The notes: generated from the sequence alone by a model not told the origin. DNA of 64,000 bases from Muraenolepis orangiensis (GCA_027704905.1 CM051000.1:20275754-20339753), one strand, 5' to 3'. Shown: positions 1 through 33,883, counted from the stretch's first letter. Numbers and translations: made by a program.

Positions 1-425
1 GGACCATCGAGTCAATGAAATGGTTTTATGTTCTAATTTTGGTATTTTTTTCAGTGCTGTTGTTATTCAATTAAACCTAAACACCGCCGGGAAGCGACTA
101 CATAGTTTTGCAACAGCGCCCTCTGCTGGATATAACTTGGAACAGTCCCGTCTCTATTGTAATAAGAGACCAATTGTTCCAAACCAATATAACAACCAAC
201 CAAAAAACAGGTTCTTCCCATCCGCAATACAGACACTAAATCCGCAACAAATTGATCCATCCAGACACATTTCCAAAACAATATTACACTCACAAAACAA
301 TAAGCACAATTAACTTCAGAATGTGAAAAGACAGGTGTTTGTGGGTGAGGTGGTGAGCTTGGGGGGAGTGGCTACAGGGATACAAGATATTTAACTTCTC
401 TCTCTCTCTCTCTTCTGCTCCTCAG
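1..425 (+). other. nfatc3: nfatc3 last intron (3' part)
   Basis: This non-coding sequence leads to the acceptor of the terminal NFAT exon. A CT-rich polypyrimidine tract (about 395-420) ends in CAG at 423-425. I see no other gene in it; the short open frames here are uninterrupted by chance and carry no recognisable domain. Confidence 0.6.
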
Positions 426-505
426 TGAACGAGATCATCGGCAGGGACATGTCGGAGACGCCTGCTGCTCACACGTCTCCGCCCTCTCAGCACGGCCAGT
501 CCTAG
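426..505 (+). CDS. nfatc3: NFATc3 C-terminal exon (last 26 codons)
   Basis: This is the last coding exon of a nuclear factor of activated T cells, a calcineurin-regulated transcription factor. It follows a CT-rich tract and an AG acceptor at 424-425. It enters in phase 1, so the first two bases complete a Val codon, and it reads VNEIIGRDMSETPAAH and on to a TAG at 503-505. The VNEII start matches the extreme C-terminus of NFATc3 (DVNEIIRKEFS in human), while the residues after it are fish-specific. The rest of the gene lies to the left of the window. Identity is supported by the neighbouring tail-to-tail esrp2, the same pair found in human. Another NFATc paralogue is possible because the fragment is short. 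Confidence 0.75.
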
Positions 506-839
506 CTCCGCCCCCACCCACCCACCACCACCACCGCCTGCCTCTCCAGCCAACACCCACACCCCCTTCTTCCTTCTCCTCCTCCTCCTCCTCCTCCTCC
601 TCCTCCTCCTCCTCCTCCACCAGCGGACCCAGCGAAACCCTGGTCAGACCCACCCCACCCCTCTACATCCCGGTAGAAGACCTGCCAGATCACCACACAG
701 ACTTGGTGGATCTACACAGAGGACACACACACACACACAATGTGCTTTCTGACATGCAGTGAGGAGGAAGAGGATGAGGAGGAAGATGCAGGCTGACTGA
801 CTGGGTGTTCATAGTGTTAAAGTATTAGTTCCGATAACA

Positions 840-987
<148 letters not shown>

Positions 988-1955
988 CCGCAGCTGGTCC
1001 ACACTTTAACCTTATCAAGACATTATTATGCAAATCTGAGACATACTCAGAACAAGCAGAACTGAGACACACACCCCCCCCCCACACACACACACACACA
1101 CGTGGACCTGCTGTTCTCTATGCAATGTAATGTCTCTATCTATTTGATTCTATTGTGTTTCTTTGGGGAGGTACGACGAACCAGACACAAGCCAGATAGG
1201 TCACATGAGACATAAGCGCCACCAAATCGCACACGTCGACGGTTAAATGTACCGCTCTCAGTGACCCTCGGTTGGTTCCTGTTTGCTGGGCTGGTGGGGA
1301 GAGTTTTTGGTGCCTGGCTGCTCGTTCGGTAGTCACACACACACACACACGCGACTCACAACGGCGGGTGACCATCAAAGGTCAAATCCCAGACTGCGCT
1401 GACCTTTCAGCAGTCAGACGAGAGGGGGTTAACTGTAGGCCACGGGGGCCCCCACCGAGGGGCCGTGAATTGCAGAATTGCAGCGCGGCCCAAAAAGACG
1501 AGGTTTCAGACCGTGTGGGTTATTTTGTGTTGTGTTGTACGCTCGCCAACCTCCTGACCTAGCCACGCAAACCGACGCCTTTGCGCGTCTCACGCGAAGG
1601 CGGCAGCAGCAGCAGCCACCAGCGGTGTACCAGTGTACAACAGTGAGCACACAGAGTGACAGACTAAGGCTATAACCTTCCTGCTCAGGACTAGAGTCAC
1701 ATTGACGATTAACAACAACATTCCACCACTACTTCTAGTGCCCCCTCCCCATGTAGATACCTGTACAATAACACTCACCTGTCCTCCCTGCCCCCACCCC
1801 CCCCCTTTCTTATGGGTCTCCTCATTCTCCTGCCCCTCCCCCGCACCAATTGTTGTTCTTCCATGTTTTGTAACTGCTCTTTCTTTCTTTTTTTTTAAGC
1901 GAACAAAGGCCTTATTAACACGTAGCTGGGACGCTAGTGCGCCGGAGCCCCTGGT

Positions 1956-1989
<34 letters not shown>

Positions 1990-2089
1990 AGACGCTTCTA
2001 GAGACTTCTTCTTCTGGTGTCTCTTTCACGCTTGCTTTTTCTGCCATAGATTGAACATAGGTTTGTGAGGATTAATTATTATCTCACAG

Positions 2090-2123
<34 letters not shown>

Positions 2124-2189
2124 CATTGTGTTTCAATTCTCTTTCAAGTGGCCTCAGAGAGGCAAACACGTGTGTGTGCACCTTTCGCT

Positions 2190-2228
<39 letters not shown>

Positions 2229-2739
2229 CTACCCCCAAAAGTAAAAGTAGTATAGTGTAAAGATTACAGATTAGCGTAATCGGATATATATATATATATA
2301 TATACAGTATATCGTAGATTTCACTTCTCCATCACACAGCTTCCCCACCACTTTGAGTAAAGGAAGGTATTTACACCAAAGTGAAATGTATTCATCCAAT
2401 TATTAGCTGTGTGTCCGCAATAAAATAATCGACGAGTGAAGATAGAAGAAAAGTCTTCAAAAAAACGTATTGAATGAGTTTTTAAAGCACTCTTAACTCG
2501 AACTGGGTGAGAATGTCACACAGGAACGCTTCTCTCCTTTAACTACCCCCCAAACATATTATTTTTATATTGTTCTTAAACTTTGCTTTCACTATAATAA
2601 TACACTTGTGTGTGATGTGTGTTACTTTACTGTGGTTGCTAACGTCATGTCCGGGTAACCACAACAACTCTGCTATGCACTAAAACCCTGTTGCCTTTAA
2701 CATGTCGAGAGAGAACCTCCATGCAGAGAGAGATGAGAG

Positions 2740-2741
<2 letters not shown>

Positions 2742-2818
<77 letters not shown>
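2742..2818. repeat. (GT)n microsatellite, about 77 bp
   Basis: Uninterrupted GT dinucleotides in the presumed nfatc3 3' UTR. Confidence 0.98.
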
Positions 2819-2821
<3 letters not shown>

Positions 2822-3756
2822 CACTTTGGTTAATTATCAAATGCAAAAACAAAACAAACAAAATAAATTCAAACTAAAATACATGATTTTTGACAGTGCT
2901 CTTCCCCCCCTTCCGTTAACACAAGCACATTGATGGTTTTTGGGGAGTTTTGTTTTTGGGGCTATGCACAATCCACGAGCAGCCAGGGATGTCTGACATC
3001 GAGTCAAAAACTGTGAACTATTCCTATAGTGACTCCGCCGTGCGTGAAAGTCGAAGACGTCAATAGAGCGAGAGTATAAAGAAGCGACTGTTGTGCGTCT
3101 GCGTCGTCCGGTAGGATTGCCTTAACGCCTCTTGGTACACGTTGTACGACCGTAACGTAATGTAACGTAGGCCTATTCCCTTCCACGACGACTTCCGTTT
3201 CCGAATTCAGTCAACAATAAAAATAATAATAATAATAGTAATAATAATAATAATACTTTTTTGGGGTTTTTGTTTTTTGTTTTGTTTTTTTTGGATGTGG
3301 TGAAAGGTCTGTGTGTTATGAGCTGGTTTGTGTGGTCAGAAAGACGTCAGGAATTAACGAATAAAACGATAATAATATTAATAAGCACCAGCATTCAGCG
3401 GAAGAGCTCAACCAAATATTGAACTTGTGTTCCCATTTTACATGACGGAAAAAAAAAAAAGAAAAACAGCAGAGACTGTAGAACTCTATTTTTGATATGT
3501 TTGAAATGGATGTCATTCCTAAAAAAAAAAAGAAAAGAAAACTTGGGGACATTTAAATATATAAATATATAAATATGTTTCTTTTGTAAGATAAAAAGGG
3601 AAATACAGGTTTAGCTGATGTTTACCAAGCATTGTTTGTTTTTTTTGTCATTTCTTGTACATTTTGTATTTTAAAACTTTTTTTGTAATTTTTAAGACTG
3701 CAGTGCTTTTTTGAAAATATTCAAAATATGCATCATAGGCTGTTAAGTAGTGTATC

Positions 3757-3762
3757 AATAAA
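3757..3762 (+). terminator. nfatc3: Polyadenylation signal, nfatc3
   Basis: AATAAA, followed by an A-run and then T- and GT-containing sequence. It is the first canonical signal in a plausible 3' context downstream of the NFAT stop. Confidence 0.6.
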
Positions 3763-4084
3763 AAAAAACGAAAATGTTCAGCAATTGTTTTGTCGTCATT
3801 TACATCAACTACATTAACCCACCACACTGGACCACAACCGGGCCACCATCATGACCTGTTAAATATTCTTTAGAGCCCCTTTAGAAACTAAGAAGAACTA
3901 ACCAACTAACCAGTCCAGAGGGAAATGTTCCTCTCCCTGCTCAGGGAGAACATGAATGCAAGCACAGGCGTTTTATAAATAGGCTGTGTCCGAAATCATC
4001 CCCTCATTCATACTCCCTCTCCAGGGTATGGAAGCCCGTTTCCGCCACTTGAAAAAATAAAAAATATTCACATTAAAACCTAAA

Positions 4085-4350
4085 TTAAAAAACATAATTA
4101 TGTACTTAGTATTTCATAATTATGACTTTGTAGCTCATGATTATGACTTAACTTTCTCATAATTATGACTTTGTATCTCATAATTATGACTTAACTTTCT
4201 CATAATTATGACTTAGTATCTCATAATTATGACTTAGTATCTCATAATTATAACTTAGTATCTCATGATTATGACTTAACTTTCTCATAATTATGACTTA
4301 GTATCTCATAATTATGACTTAGCATCTCATAATTATGAGTTAGGTAAGTC
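4085..4350. repeat. AT-rich tandem array, CATAATTATGACTTAGTATCT unit
   Basis: About ten imperfect copies of a roughly 20-21 bp unit containing the near-palindrome ATAATTAT. Copies alternate between GACTTAGTAT, GACTTTGTAT and GACTTAACTT variants. It lies in the spacer between nfatc3 and esrp2. Confidence 0.9.
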
Positions 4351-4761
4351 ATATTTAGGAGATAGTTAGGTCAACTCCCCCCTCTTGTCCAGAGGTAAGG
4401 ACCTCTCCCCAACTCCCTCCTCTTATCCAGGGGAACGAACCTCTCCCCCTCTTAGTTCTGTATATAGTTCAACGTCTATAGTTCTGTTTACAAACCTATA
4501 CAAACTACCTATTACTGTTTGTTGAATGGTCTGTATTGGCCTACACTGTCTATAGTTCCTTTTCCAAACGTATACAAGCAGACTGTTACAGATACCTGGT
4601 TGTTCAGCTCAACAACTGACCCACTTATTTCTGTGTATAGTCAAATGTCTATAGTTATCTTTACAAACCTATACAAAGTGCATGTTGTTGAACTGTCTGT
4701 TTAGGTCAGTTTTTTTCTGCTCTGCACTGTCGAAAGTTATTTTTCCAAATGTACAATGTTG

Positions 4762-4872
4762 GAGGGCTATAGATCCCTGGGTGTTCAGCTCAACAACAGA
4801 CTGAACTGGACATGTGACACTGAGGCAGTCGACAGAGCAGACTTCTTATTGAGGAAGCTTAGGTGCTTTCAT
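4762..4872 (+). pseudogene. LINE reverse-transcriptase tail remnant
   Basis: Translating forward from about 4763 gives EGYRSLGVQLNNRLNWTCDT followed by a degenerate LLRKLRCF. This is the hallmark of the segment after the reverse-transcriptase fingers and palm in CR1/L2/Rex1-type non-LTR elements (YxxLGVxLDxxLxW). No upstream RT or endonuclease remains. The flanking 4450-4760 holds degenerate repeats built on 'tatagttc...tttacaaacctatacaa'. Confidence 0.6.
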
Positions 4873-5598
4873 CAGGGTTCCCAGGGTCATGGGAATCCTG
4901 GAAAAGTCATGGAATTTTTAAAGTACCTTCATTGAAAGTTTTGGAAAAGTCATGAAATTAGATTTTGTTGTATGTAGGGCTAATAATACAATTATGTTAT
5001 TGTGCTCTTCCATGGATCATTTCTCATGTTAATCCCTGCAGTGTGAAACAGTTTCCACTGAAATTGACATCGCCTAACGAGTACATTAGAAAAGGAACAA
5101 AGGTTGTTGTTAAATGTTCATTCAATAATTAGGCCCAACCTGTGGAGTAACCTATGCAATTTTGTGTACCTGTCGGTTATGAAAGGTGTAAACTTTTTTT
5201 GTCAGTTAACAAAAAGTGTAAAGTACACTTATTTTCACTATGCATTGTGGGATACGATGGGTGCATTATATAGTATAATCATTCTCAATCATTCTCACTA
5301 TATTTGCATTCGGACAGCACTACAAAAGGGCGAGGTCATGTAGGGAGTGATTTCGGACATTACAGCCATAATGTTGTTTTTCACTGACCGCTAGAGTGGT
5401 TTGAAGTTCCTCGGTGGGGCCTATGTAGTGGACTATTTCACTTGGACTATTGCATTTTGTAGAGCCGTCGAAAATTTGAGCGTGCAAAACTGGTTTCCTA
5501 CTAAATACCCACAATGCAATTAAAAATAAGTACAACGGAGGATCCCTGTGCACCACTTAACAAATTGGAATTGGATTCATCCAGAGATGTTGGGTACA
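4873..5598. other. Spacer, no gene seen; dispersed-repeat fragments
   Basis: It includes a repeat of the 'gtcatggaattt...gaaaagtcatg' type (about 4888-4960). No coding exon, RNA gene or strong signal is recognisable. Confidence 0.5.
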
Positions 5599-5606
5599 TA
5601 CTACAG

Positions 5607-6342
5607 GAGGCTCGTTGAGGAGGTAGGACCATCCTCCCTAAAATTCCTGAGAAAAATTAACTTGCAAGAGAAAAATAAATACACATCAATTTAACAGATT
5701 CATCTGTGATCATACTGATATTACTAGTTTAACACTTTGAAAGCACAACAATCATATCCCTTGTCAAAGAACAACAGCGCCCCCTACCGCTAATTAAAAA
5801 TCTACGGATCTACGGTCCTATCCCCAAGCTCCCCATTGAAGTCCATTATAAAACGGCCGACCCGAGCGGTGAGTCATTTTACTTTTAATTACATTACAGA
5901 TTTGAAACTTTCGAGTTCCTAACTCAGTGTTCCAGGTGCATGACGCCAAATGTAAACAGAAAGCACGGCTGACCGGGACAAGGCGGTGTTTCTTTGGGTC
6001 GCGATTAGACAATTGATGTGATTTACATGCAGAACTGGTTTAACTTTATGATAGTATGTCTTATTTTAATTGAATACAGGTAAATACTTTACACAAAACC
6101 CTCAAATCTGGTTGGTTAGTTTGGTAGAACTAGCCACTGTGCATATAACTTCTATATTCCAATTGTCATCATTAATGGAGTAATCACTAGCTTTTTGTTT
6201 TTCATCAAAACAATGCTCGTTCCCCCTCACATCTTAATCAGTTTAAATTGTGTTTGGCTTGTCTGCTAAAACGACCCACTAATACACTGTCAACATGTAT
6301 AGTGAGGCACCTTCTCTCTTGTATAACCACCAGCCGCCACTG
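5607..6342. mobile_element. Non-autonomous hAT-like element with 8-bp target duplication
   Basis: About 736 bp lie between two copies of TACTACAG (5599-5606 and 6343-6350), the 8-bp target-site duplication expected of hAT transposases. The right end reads ...CAGCCGCCACTG, that is CAGTGGCGGCTG inverted, a common teleost hAT terminus. The left end, GAGGCTCGTTGAGG, is a poor match and may have lost its first bases. No transposase coding remains. Confidence 0.65.
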
Positions 6343-6396
6343 TACTACAGGATCTATGCAAATAGAGGGTGACATCCACGGTTATAGGTGTCACTA

Positions 6397-7073
6397 TTAA
6401 GGTATTAAGGGAATATCTGCAGGGTGATAAAGTCCATCCATCCATCGTCTACCGCTTATCCGTGGTCGGGGAAGTAGCAGCAGGGGACTCCAAACTTCCC
6501 TCTCCCTGGCAACATGGCGTTCCCAGGCCAGTGTGTTGATGTAATCACCCCACCTGTACCTCGGTCTGCCCCCTGGTCTCTTCCCAGTTGGATGTGCCTG
6601 GAAAACCTCCCTCGGGAGGCGACCAGGAAGCATCCTTACTAGATTAACCACCTCAACTGGTTACTTTCTACGCGAAGGAGCAGCGGCTCTACTCCGAGTC
6701 TCTCACGAGTGACTGAGCTTCTCACCCTATCCCTCAGGGAGATACCAGCCACCCTCCTGACGAAACTCATTTCGGCCGCTTGTATTCGCGATCTCGTCCT
6801 TTCGGTCATTACCCATTGTTCATGGCCATAGGTGAGGGTAGGAACGAAGACTGATCGGTAGATCGAGAGCTTTGCCTTCTGGCTCAGCCCTCTTTTGGTG
6901 ACAACGGTGCGCCAAAGTGCACCCAATACCACTCCCGCTGCACCTATTCTCCTGTCAATCTCACGCTCCATCCTCCCCTCACTCGAGAACAAGACCCCGA
7001 GATACTTCACTTTGGATAAGGACTCCCTCCCTACTTTGATCAAGTGATTGCTTAAATGCTGTAGAATGTTCAA
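6397..7073 (-). pseudogene. Non-LTR retrotransposon (LINE) 3' end, RT C-terminus
   Basis: The minus strand encodes the part after the RT core: VKYLGVLFSSEGRMEREIDR, then YRSVFVPTLTYGHEQWVMTE, RTRSRIQAAEMSFVRRVAGI, and after a shift in frame PGRLPREVFQAHPTGKRPGG. This is the conserved C-terminal tail of a fish LINE family. One frame ends at 6639 and the continuation reads in another frame from 6651, so the copy is broken. The element ends in the typical ATCCATCC-rich 3' tail (about 6433-6447). The 5' part (endonuclease and most of RT) is absent, as in 5'-truncated insertions. It sits just past the esrp2 polyadenylation signal. Confidence 0.85.
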
Positions 7074-7140
7074 TTAACAAGATATTCAAAAACAAAACAA
7101 AAAGAGGGCAAAATACCAAATGTATAATGGTTATCACATC

Positions 7141-7146
7141 TTTATT
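7141..7146 (-). terminator. esrp2: Probable polyadenylation signal, esrp2
   Basis: TTTATT on the plus strand is AATAAA on the minus strand, 1.4 kb past the esrp2 stop and just before the LINE remnant. The intervening 7147-8552 has no other exon and is best read as the 3' UTR. Confidence 0.5.
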
Positions 7147-8552
7147 GTTTTTACATTCTCATACACGTCATCTAAATTCTTATTTGAACAAGTCTCAAAC
7201 TTGTGCCAAGAAACAAACTCTGCTCTCTCCTGCCCCCAGAGGTTGGCCGAGCCATGTGAGGGCCAGTATTGCACCCTGGGTATTGTAGTCACAGAAAAGA
7301 CAAGGAAAACGACAAAAATATAAACACAATCCGCATCCTGGGAACACAACAGTAGCGTCGTACAAAACTTTCCGCATCTTTTTTCTTTTTTTTTGTTGCC
7401 AAAACACAGACATGGGGGCGGTACATTCCGATTTGACATAAATAGACAATGGACTGAAGAGGCGTGGCCAAGTTTAACCCTCTCAGAAGTGTAACCCTCT
7501 CAGAAGTTTAACCCTCTCAGAAGTTTAACCCTCTCAGGATATGTCTCAGTACTTTTCACATTTAAATAAACACAAAAACTCCACTTCCTGCGAAAAACCA
7601 AAAAAGAAAAATCGCATCAACAGTAGAAGCGGCTAGTCGTCGCGACACACTTGGCTCCTGTCTGTGTACGGCTACAGTGCTCGTTGGTCTGATTCGGATG
7701 GCAGTATGCCATACATAGAGGCTTTATACAACAAGTGAAATATACAGAAAAACAATTATACAGCTGTCAGACGCTCTTATCCCAGTGGAGTGGGGTGAAG
7801 TGGCTTGATGCTAGCTGCATGAGCTAGCGTCCGCTCCGCTGGCTAGGTCAGTAGTACGAATCCCAGGCTTATGATATGGCTTTTTGGTTGGCTGTACAGT
7901 AGATCCTAGCGTTACTTGTATCAAAATCTAAGGCACATAAAGATAATATATATTAGCAAATGACAGGCACATACATGCAGCTCGAAGCTGGGGAGGGCGA
8001 TGGAAAAGAAATAATTAGATGAAAGCAGTTTTCTTGTATAGCCAATTGTGACATTGCAAAACACCAACTAAAGATATGGCCTTCCAAAGCAGGTGGGGCT
8101 GTTCCCAAAAGGAATACGTTTGTAGAATCATACTTGCCATATATTTAAATTGTATATTCCGAGATTGGTCTCTTGTGGGCAAAGCCAGTTAAATTAAGGC
8201 AAATTGTACTTTATGTTATAAGCGACGTCCGTCGACTTTCTCAAAACCCGAAAGTAAAGATAGCCGACACTCATTTGATATGGGAAGAGAGTGTTTACAC
8301 AATAGTTCTGGTCGGGCTGAGAGCTAGTTCTCTCTAAACGTAAATCACACACTGTGGAAGGAAGCAGGCTTGGAAAGACGGCAGACGGGATCACCAGAAA
8401 CGGCTGGATGAACCCCCTGGCCCATGTTCAGTAGCAGGGTTATTGGTGGGGTCACGGGAGGGTGGAGGAGGTGATCAGGTGCAGAAGGTGGAGGAGGTGA
8501 TCAGGTGCAGAGGGTGGAGGAGGTGATCAGGTGCAGAGGGTGGAGGAGGTGA
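7147..8552 (-). other. esrp2: esrp2 3' UTR
   Basis: Non-coding sequence between the esrp2 stop codon and the candidate polyadenylation signal. It contains a 17-bp tandem repeat (7476-7541, unit AACCCTCTCAGAAGTTT, about 4 copies) and, next to the stop codon, the 26-bp array listed separately. Its extent is inferred. Confidence 0.5.

Positions 8553-8564
<12 letters not shown>
8461..8564. repeat. 26-bp tandem array overlapping the esrp2 stop codon
   Basis: Four copies of a GGTGGAGGAGGTGATCAGGT unit plus GCAGAA/GCAGAG start at 8461, 8487, 8513 and 8539. The copy next to the gene contains the complement of the last codons (Phe-Cys-Thr-stop), so the array appears to have grown out of the coding end into the 3' UTR. 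Confidence 0.95.
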
Positions 8565-29866
<21,302 letters not shown>

Positions 29867-30301
29867 CAGGGACCACAAGGGTAAAAACTACAATTAAAGC
29901 AAAGATGAAGTAAAAATAACACGGAGGGTTCACCTTTTTTTCCAAAAGTGATAAGAAGAGCGAACACAAAACGATCTGGAAACTCAATGGTAAGTAAACG
30001 GGGAAGGGAGGGGGGGGGGGTGGGGGGAAAGAGAGATTATTTTCCAAAAAGGAGACGAAAAAGGAGAGTTTGCGTTCAAAGACTCTACCTGTGGCCGACA
30101 CTTGTGAGAATGCTCTATCCAGAGATACTGGTTTAACTGGTCAACAAGACGACGACGACGGGTGGTGGAAATCCGTGTGTGTCTTTTTTTTTTTTTACAC
30201 GCACTCCATAGCAAGCAGCAAAGCCCCGGAGGTTTTTTTTTTCTCTTTTTTTCTGTTCACCGAGTTACCTGTGCGGAGAGCGAGTCCCACGGGGCCCTCC
30301 C

Positions 30302-30362
30302 ATTGGCTGCGCTGCAAAGGTGAGGCTCTGCCCCCCTGCGGTGTATACAGCCCAGCCATTGG
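30302..30362 (-). promoter_or_regulatory. esrp2: Two CCAAT boxes upstream of esrp2
   Basis: ATTGG at 30302-30306 and 30358-30362 reads as CCAAT on the esrp2 strand, each in the extended form CCAATGG, 436-496 bp upstream of the esrp2 ATG in a locally GC-rich stretch (30270-30420). This is a plausible promoter element pair; the transcription start is not determinable by eye. Confidence 0.35.
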
Positions 30363-30479
30363 TCGGATCGCTGATGGTAGGAAGTGCAGGAGAGGGCGGG
30401 CCTACGTGATCTTGAGGAGTACAACCCTCACGGGATACAATTAAATCCACTACAAAACATTTTTTACATTTTAAGCCAA

Positions 30480-30480
30480 T

Positions 30481-30539
<59 letters not shown>

Positions 30540-30541
30540 AA
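30480..30541. repeat. (AAAG)n microsatellite
   Basis: About 15 perfect AAAG units upstream of the esrp2 promoter region. Confidence 0.97.
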
Positions 30542-31183
30542 TGAGTGAGCAGCATTTAGAAGTTACAATTTACCCTTTTCAACTGATCGAAACAAATCTA
30601 AATAATGTGGAAACAGCCAGTGGTCATTAAGAATAAGCACCGACAAATAGAAGACCAAGCTTTGTGCTTGGTGCTTTATTTCAATACGAGAATTGCCTAT
30701 TCAATTCAGAACTGATTAATGGCACATCTTTAAATCCCATCTTTAAGGTGATTGAACTCAACCAGCCTGATGCCCAGCCTGCACTTGCCTCCCATCTCAG
30801 AGACACCGTTTATTCTAAAGTAGGACACCTATCTGGCTTCCAACGTGTACTTGTCTCCTTGGGTCTTCGTTGTTAACTATACATACCGAAATATTTGGAA
30901 TACAGAATAATATGTCCTGAGTTTTGAATATCACAGTGTAGCTTTAGGGCAGTTTAGAGGCGATTTGTAGTGTATTCAGTACTGGGCCTCTCCACTTGGT
31001 GGCACTAGAAGCCCAGACTCAGTCCCTAGGGTCTCTAGTATATGTTTGTTTACATAGCCTGCATAATAACACCACTACATTGTGGATCAGCCTACTATAC
31101 TTAAGGTAGTGACTGATCCATATATAACTGAGGTACCTCAACACCAACAACATACCATTAAAGAACTAAAACAGAATAACTAA

Positions 31184-31214
<31 letters not shown>

Positions 31215-31599
31215 TGCATGTGTGTGTGTAATCTTTTGGGGGCTTTGTGTTTCCCCCTGTGACTAATTTCACAAATTTACGACATATTTCTTGACACATA
31301 CTTCTACTGTGTTTGGATAGTATTTTGAAGATGGCAGAACATACTGTATGTTCTTAATAATTCTTAACCTCTTAACCTGTTATTAATACCTTGGAGGACA
31401 AATCCCAAAGGATCATTGTTTTAGGTTTGATAAAGAATTTCCTCAAATCGGATAACGGAACATAATTACAAGTTTCAAAAATACTTTTTCAAAATAGTTC
31501 CATGGCTGTAAGCAACTTGTTTACAGCCAGTTGAAACGTGTCGTGTAACATATCTGTTATACTATAGTAAGCTCTAGTATTAAATATAGAAATATAGTA

Positions 31600-31915
31600 C
31601 ATGTAGCAGTAGATCCTGCCACACCGCACCGAGGGTGCTCTTAGCTGGGCTCCTCCGACGACCAGGACACCAGTAGAAGTTACACCGTTTATTGGAGTGT
31701 TGGCAAGACGTTACCGTCACAGCAGAGAGGGTAAATCGTGACATGTCTGAGCTCTCACGAGTGTGTGTGGTGGTGGTGGCTGGTTTCTCCTGCGTGCCTT
31801 GATTCCCCCACGCACCACAGGTGTGCAGCCCCACCCGGCCCAGAGCCCAATCAGCCTGACTCGGGCCAGGTGAGGCTGCTTCAACCAGCACCAATCACAC
31901 ACACTCCACAGTATA
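31600..31915. repeat. Unclassified dispersed repeat, copy A
   Basis: Shares 'accgtttattgg', 'ccacaggtgtgcag', 'aatcagcctgactcgggcc' and 'aggtgaggctgcttcaacca' with 51125-51430 (copy B, 'ccggtttattgc', 'aggtgtgcag', 'aactcaggccagatgagac', 'tgctta') and with 55190-55345 (copy C, 'ggggaggctgcttcaacca'). I cannot assign a class. Confidence 0.6.
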
Positions 31916-31983
31916 GTATAGTATTGTATATTATAGTAGGCCTCTAGTAGGCTACAGTAGCGTAGTATAAAATTGTATTTTTG

Positions 31984-32240
31984 GAGCGGCAGTAGCTCAG
32001 GAGGTAGAGCGGTCGCCTCACAACCTTGGTTCGATCCTCCGGCTCCTAGCAAAAACTGTCCTTGAGCAAGACCGAACCCGAACCCTTACTGCTCCTGATG
32101 CGCTGGCTGTCTCCTTGCATGGCTGACGCCGCCGTCAGTGGATGGGTGTGTGTATGCATGGGTGAATGTGAGACATAACTTGTAAAGCACTTCGGATAAA
32201 AGCGCTATATAAAAGGCAGTTAATTTGCCATTCCATTGTC
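31984..32240 (+). mobile_element. tRNA-headed SINE, near full length
   Basis: Head GAGCGGCAGTAGCTCAGGAG (A box TAGCTCAGGAGG) and B box GGTTCGATCC at 32028-32037, followed by 'cctagcaaaaactgtccttg', 'ctccttgcatggctgacgcc', 'gatgggtgtgtgtatgcatg' and the tail 'cttcggataaaagcgctata'. It is the best-preserved copy of the family in the window. Confidence 0.85.
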
Positions 32241-33838
32241 TAGTATATTATAGTATTGTATTGCACTCATGCACTTACTTTGTGTAAATAAAATGTCTGT
32301 CCGTCAGACAATATTCACAAAAGGTATTCATAAGTTAATGTATGTTTATGTCATATGCCTTAAGCGCTGAGCAGACCTGTGCTGACACGCTGTATTGAAC
32401 CTAAATCCCACAACCTCAGTCAAGCAACTTCAACTTGCATTGGACAATACTGTCTTCACCTGTCTTGTTTTAGTAGACTATAGATTCATGTAGGACAGGT
32501 ATGAAACAAACTCAAATGTTTTGTGTGCTCTGAAAGGTATAGTGGGACGTGTTCACGCAAGCCCTAATACAAATGTTCACCTCACTGGAAAGTGCCTTTT
32601 ACTAAATGAGAAGTGAATACATGAAGCCCGTAGTTCAACATATTACTTCTCATTTGTTTGCATACACATGTTCTTATCATATTAACATTGTCCAGGTATA
32701 GTGCACCAATGTTTTATTTGCACTATATACTATATATGCACTAGTATTGTAACTATTGTACTAGTGGGACAAGAAAACTATTTTGGGGGGGAAATATTCG
32801 ATGGAAAACCAAAATTACCATTGGTATAGATATATCTTTGTGGTTGAATCGCTTTACTACCATTCCCACAGCAGGCGCCTATATAAGTACCATAGTCACA
32901 TTGCTCACCAATTAGGACTTTGAAAAATGTTTAATATACACGTCACTGTCTTCACACTGAACACTGCCTCCTACAGGTTATGATGTGAAGTGAACACTTG
33001 TAATGATAACACACAATATCACTGGGCTGATATTAAAGATAGTGATATTTAATGTTTTTTAACTTGGTGTTTAGAAAGTAGAGGGATTACAATAGTTAAC
33101 ATTTATTGCAAACACATAATTTTAGTCACATGAGGGTGGCCACGAGTAATACATAATTCCGCTTTTTACTGCCGTCCAAGGGAAGGACAAGCAGTCTTTC
33201 ATTGGGCAATTTCAGCATGAAAGGAAGTAGAAAACATGCTTGTTGCTGTCCCCGTCACGTACTCACATTTCAACTTAACTTAACTTGACCTCAACAGCAG
33301 CACGTTATTATTGCTATACATAACAGATGACACGTTCCCTTTCCACAATGCGGAATAGCCGATGCCTGAATCCATATACAATAACGATAAAATACTTGAC
33401 AAACAACAACCTTATAATAAACAAGATGGCTGCTATAGCAAGACCTTGGTGGGTGGAGTTCCTCAAAACAAGAGCATTGACAGAGGGTGACGGAACAGAA
33501 ATATATATAGAAATATCACCTCGAATGACACAGCGAAACAACCATCTTTTTGTTTATTATAAACCTAAATTCAAATCAAAACATCTAATCAAATATATAT
33601 GACTACTTGTGATTTTTTTGTTACGCAAACTAAAACAAGGTCAAACATATAAATATAATATCCATGCACAAAACAACAACCATTTCATCAAGGCTATTTA
33701 CAAAAACTTTTCAACTAATTTACAACTCAACAATTTGGGTCAACAACACCTAAAAGGAATCCAAATAACAGGACCCCGAAAAATATACATTGTCACAAAT
33801 ACACTGATATTCGGACCGTATATAATGTATATAGATGC

Positions 33839-33839
<1 letters not shown>

Positions 33840-33880
<41 letters not shown>
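33840..33880. repeat. (TA)n microsatellite
   Basis: About 40 bp of TA abutting the stop codon of the first GPCR gene. Confidence 0.95.

Positions 33881-33883
<3 letters not shown>

Larger units (their letters stand above)
30542..33880. other. Intergenic region between esrp2 and the GPCR pair
   Basis: No coding exon seen. It includes a (GT)n run (31186-31230), an unclassified dispersed repeat (31600-31915), a complete SINE (31984-32240) and a (TA)n run (33840-33880). TTTATT at 33553-33558 could be the polyadenylation signal (AATAAA, minus strand) of the first GPCR. Confidence 0.6.

Noticed and set aside
32028..32037. Possible tRNA gene (A and B boxes)
   Set aside because: The boxes belong to a SINE head. 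No cloverleaf with a proper anticodon arm and acceptor stem follows.
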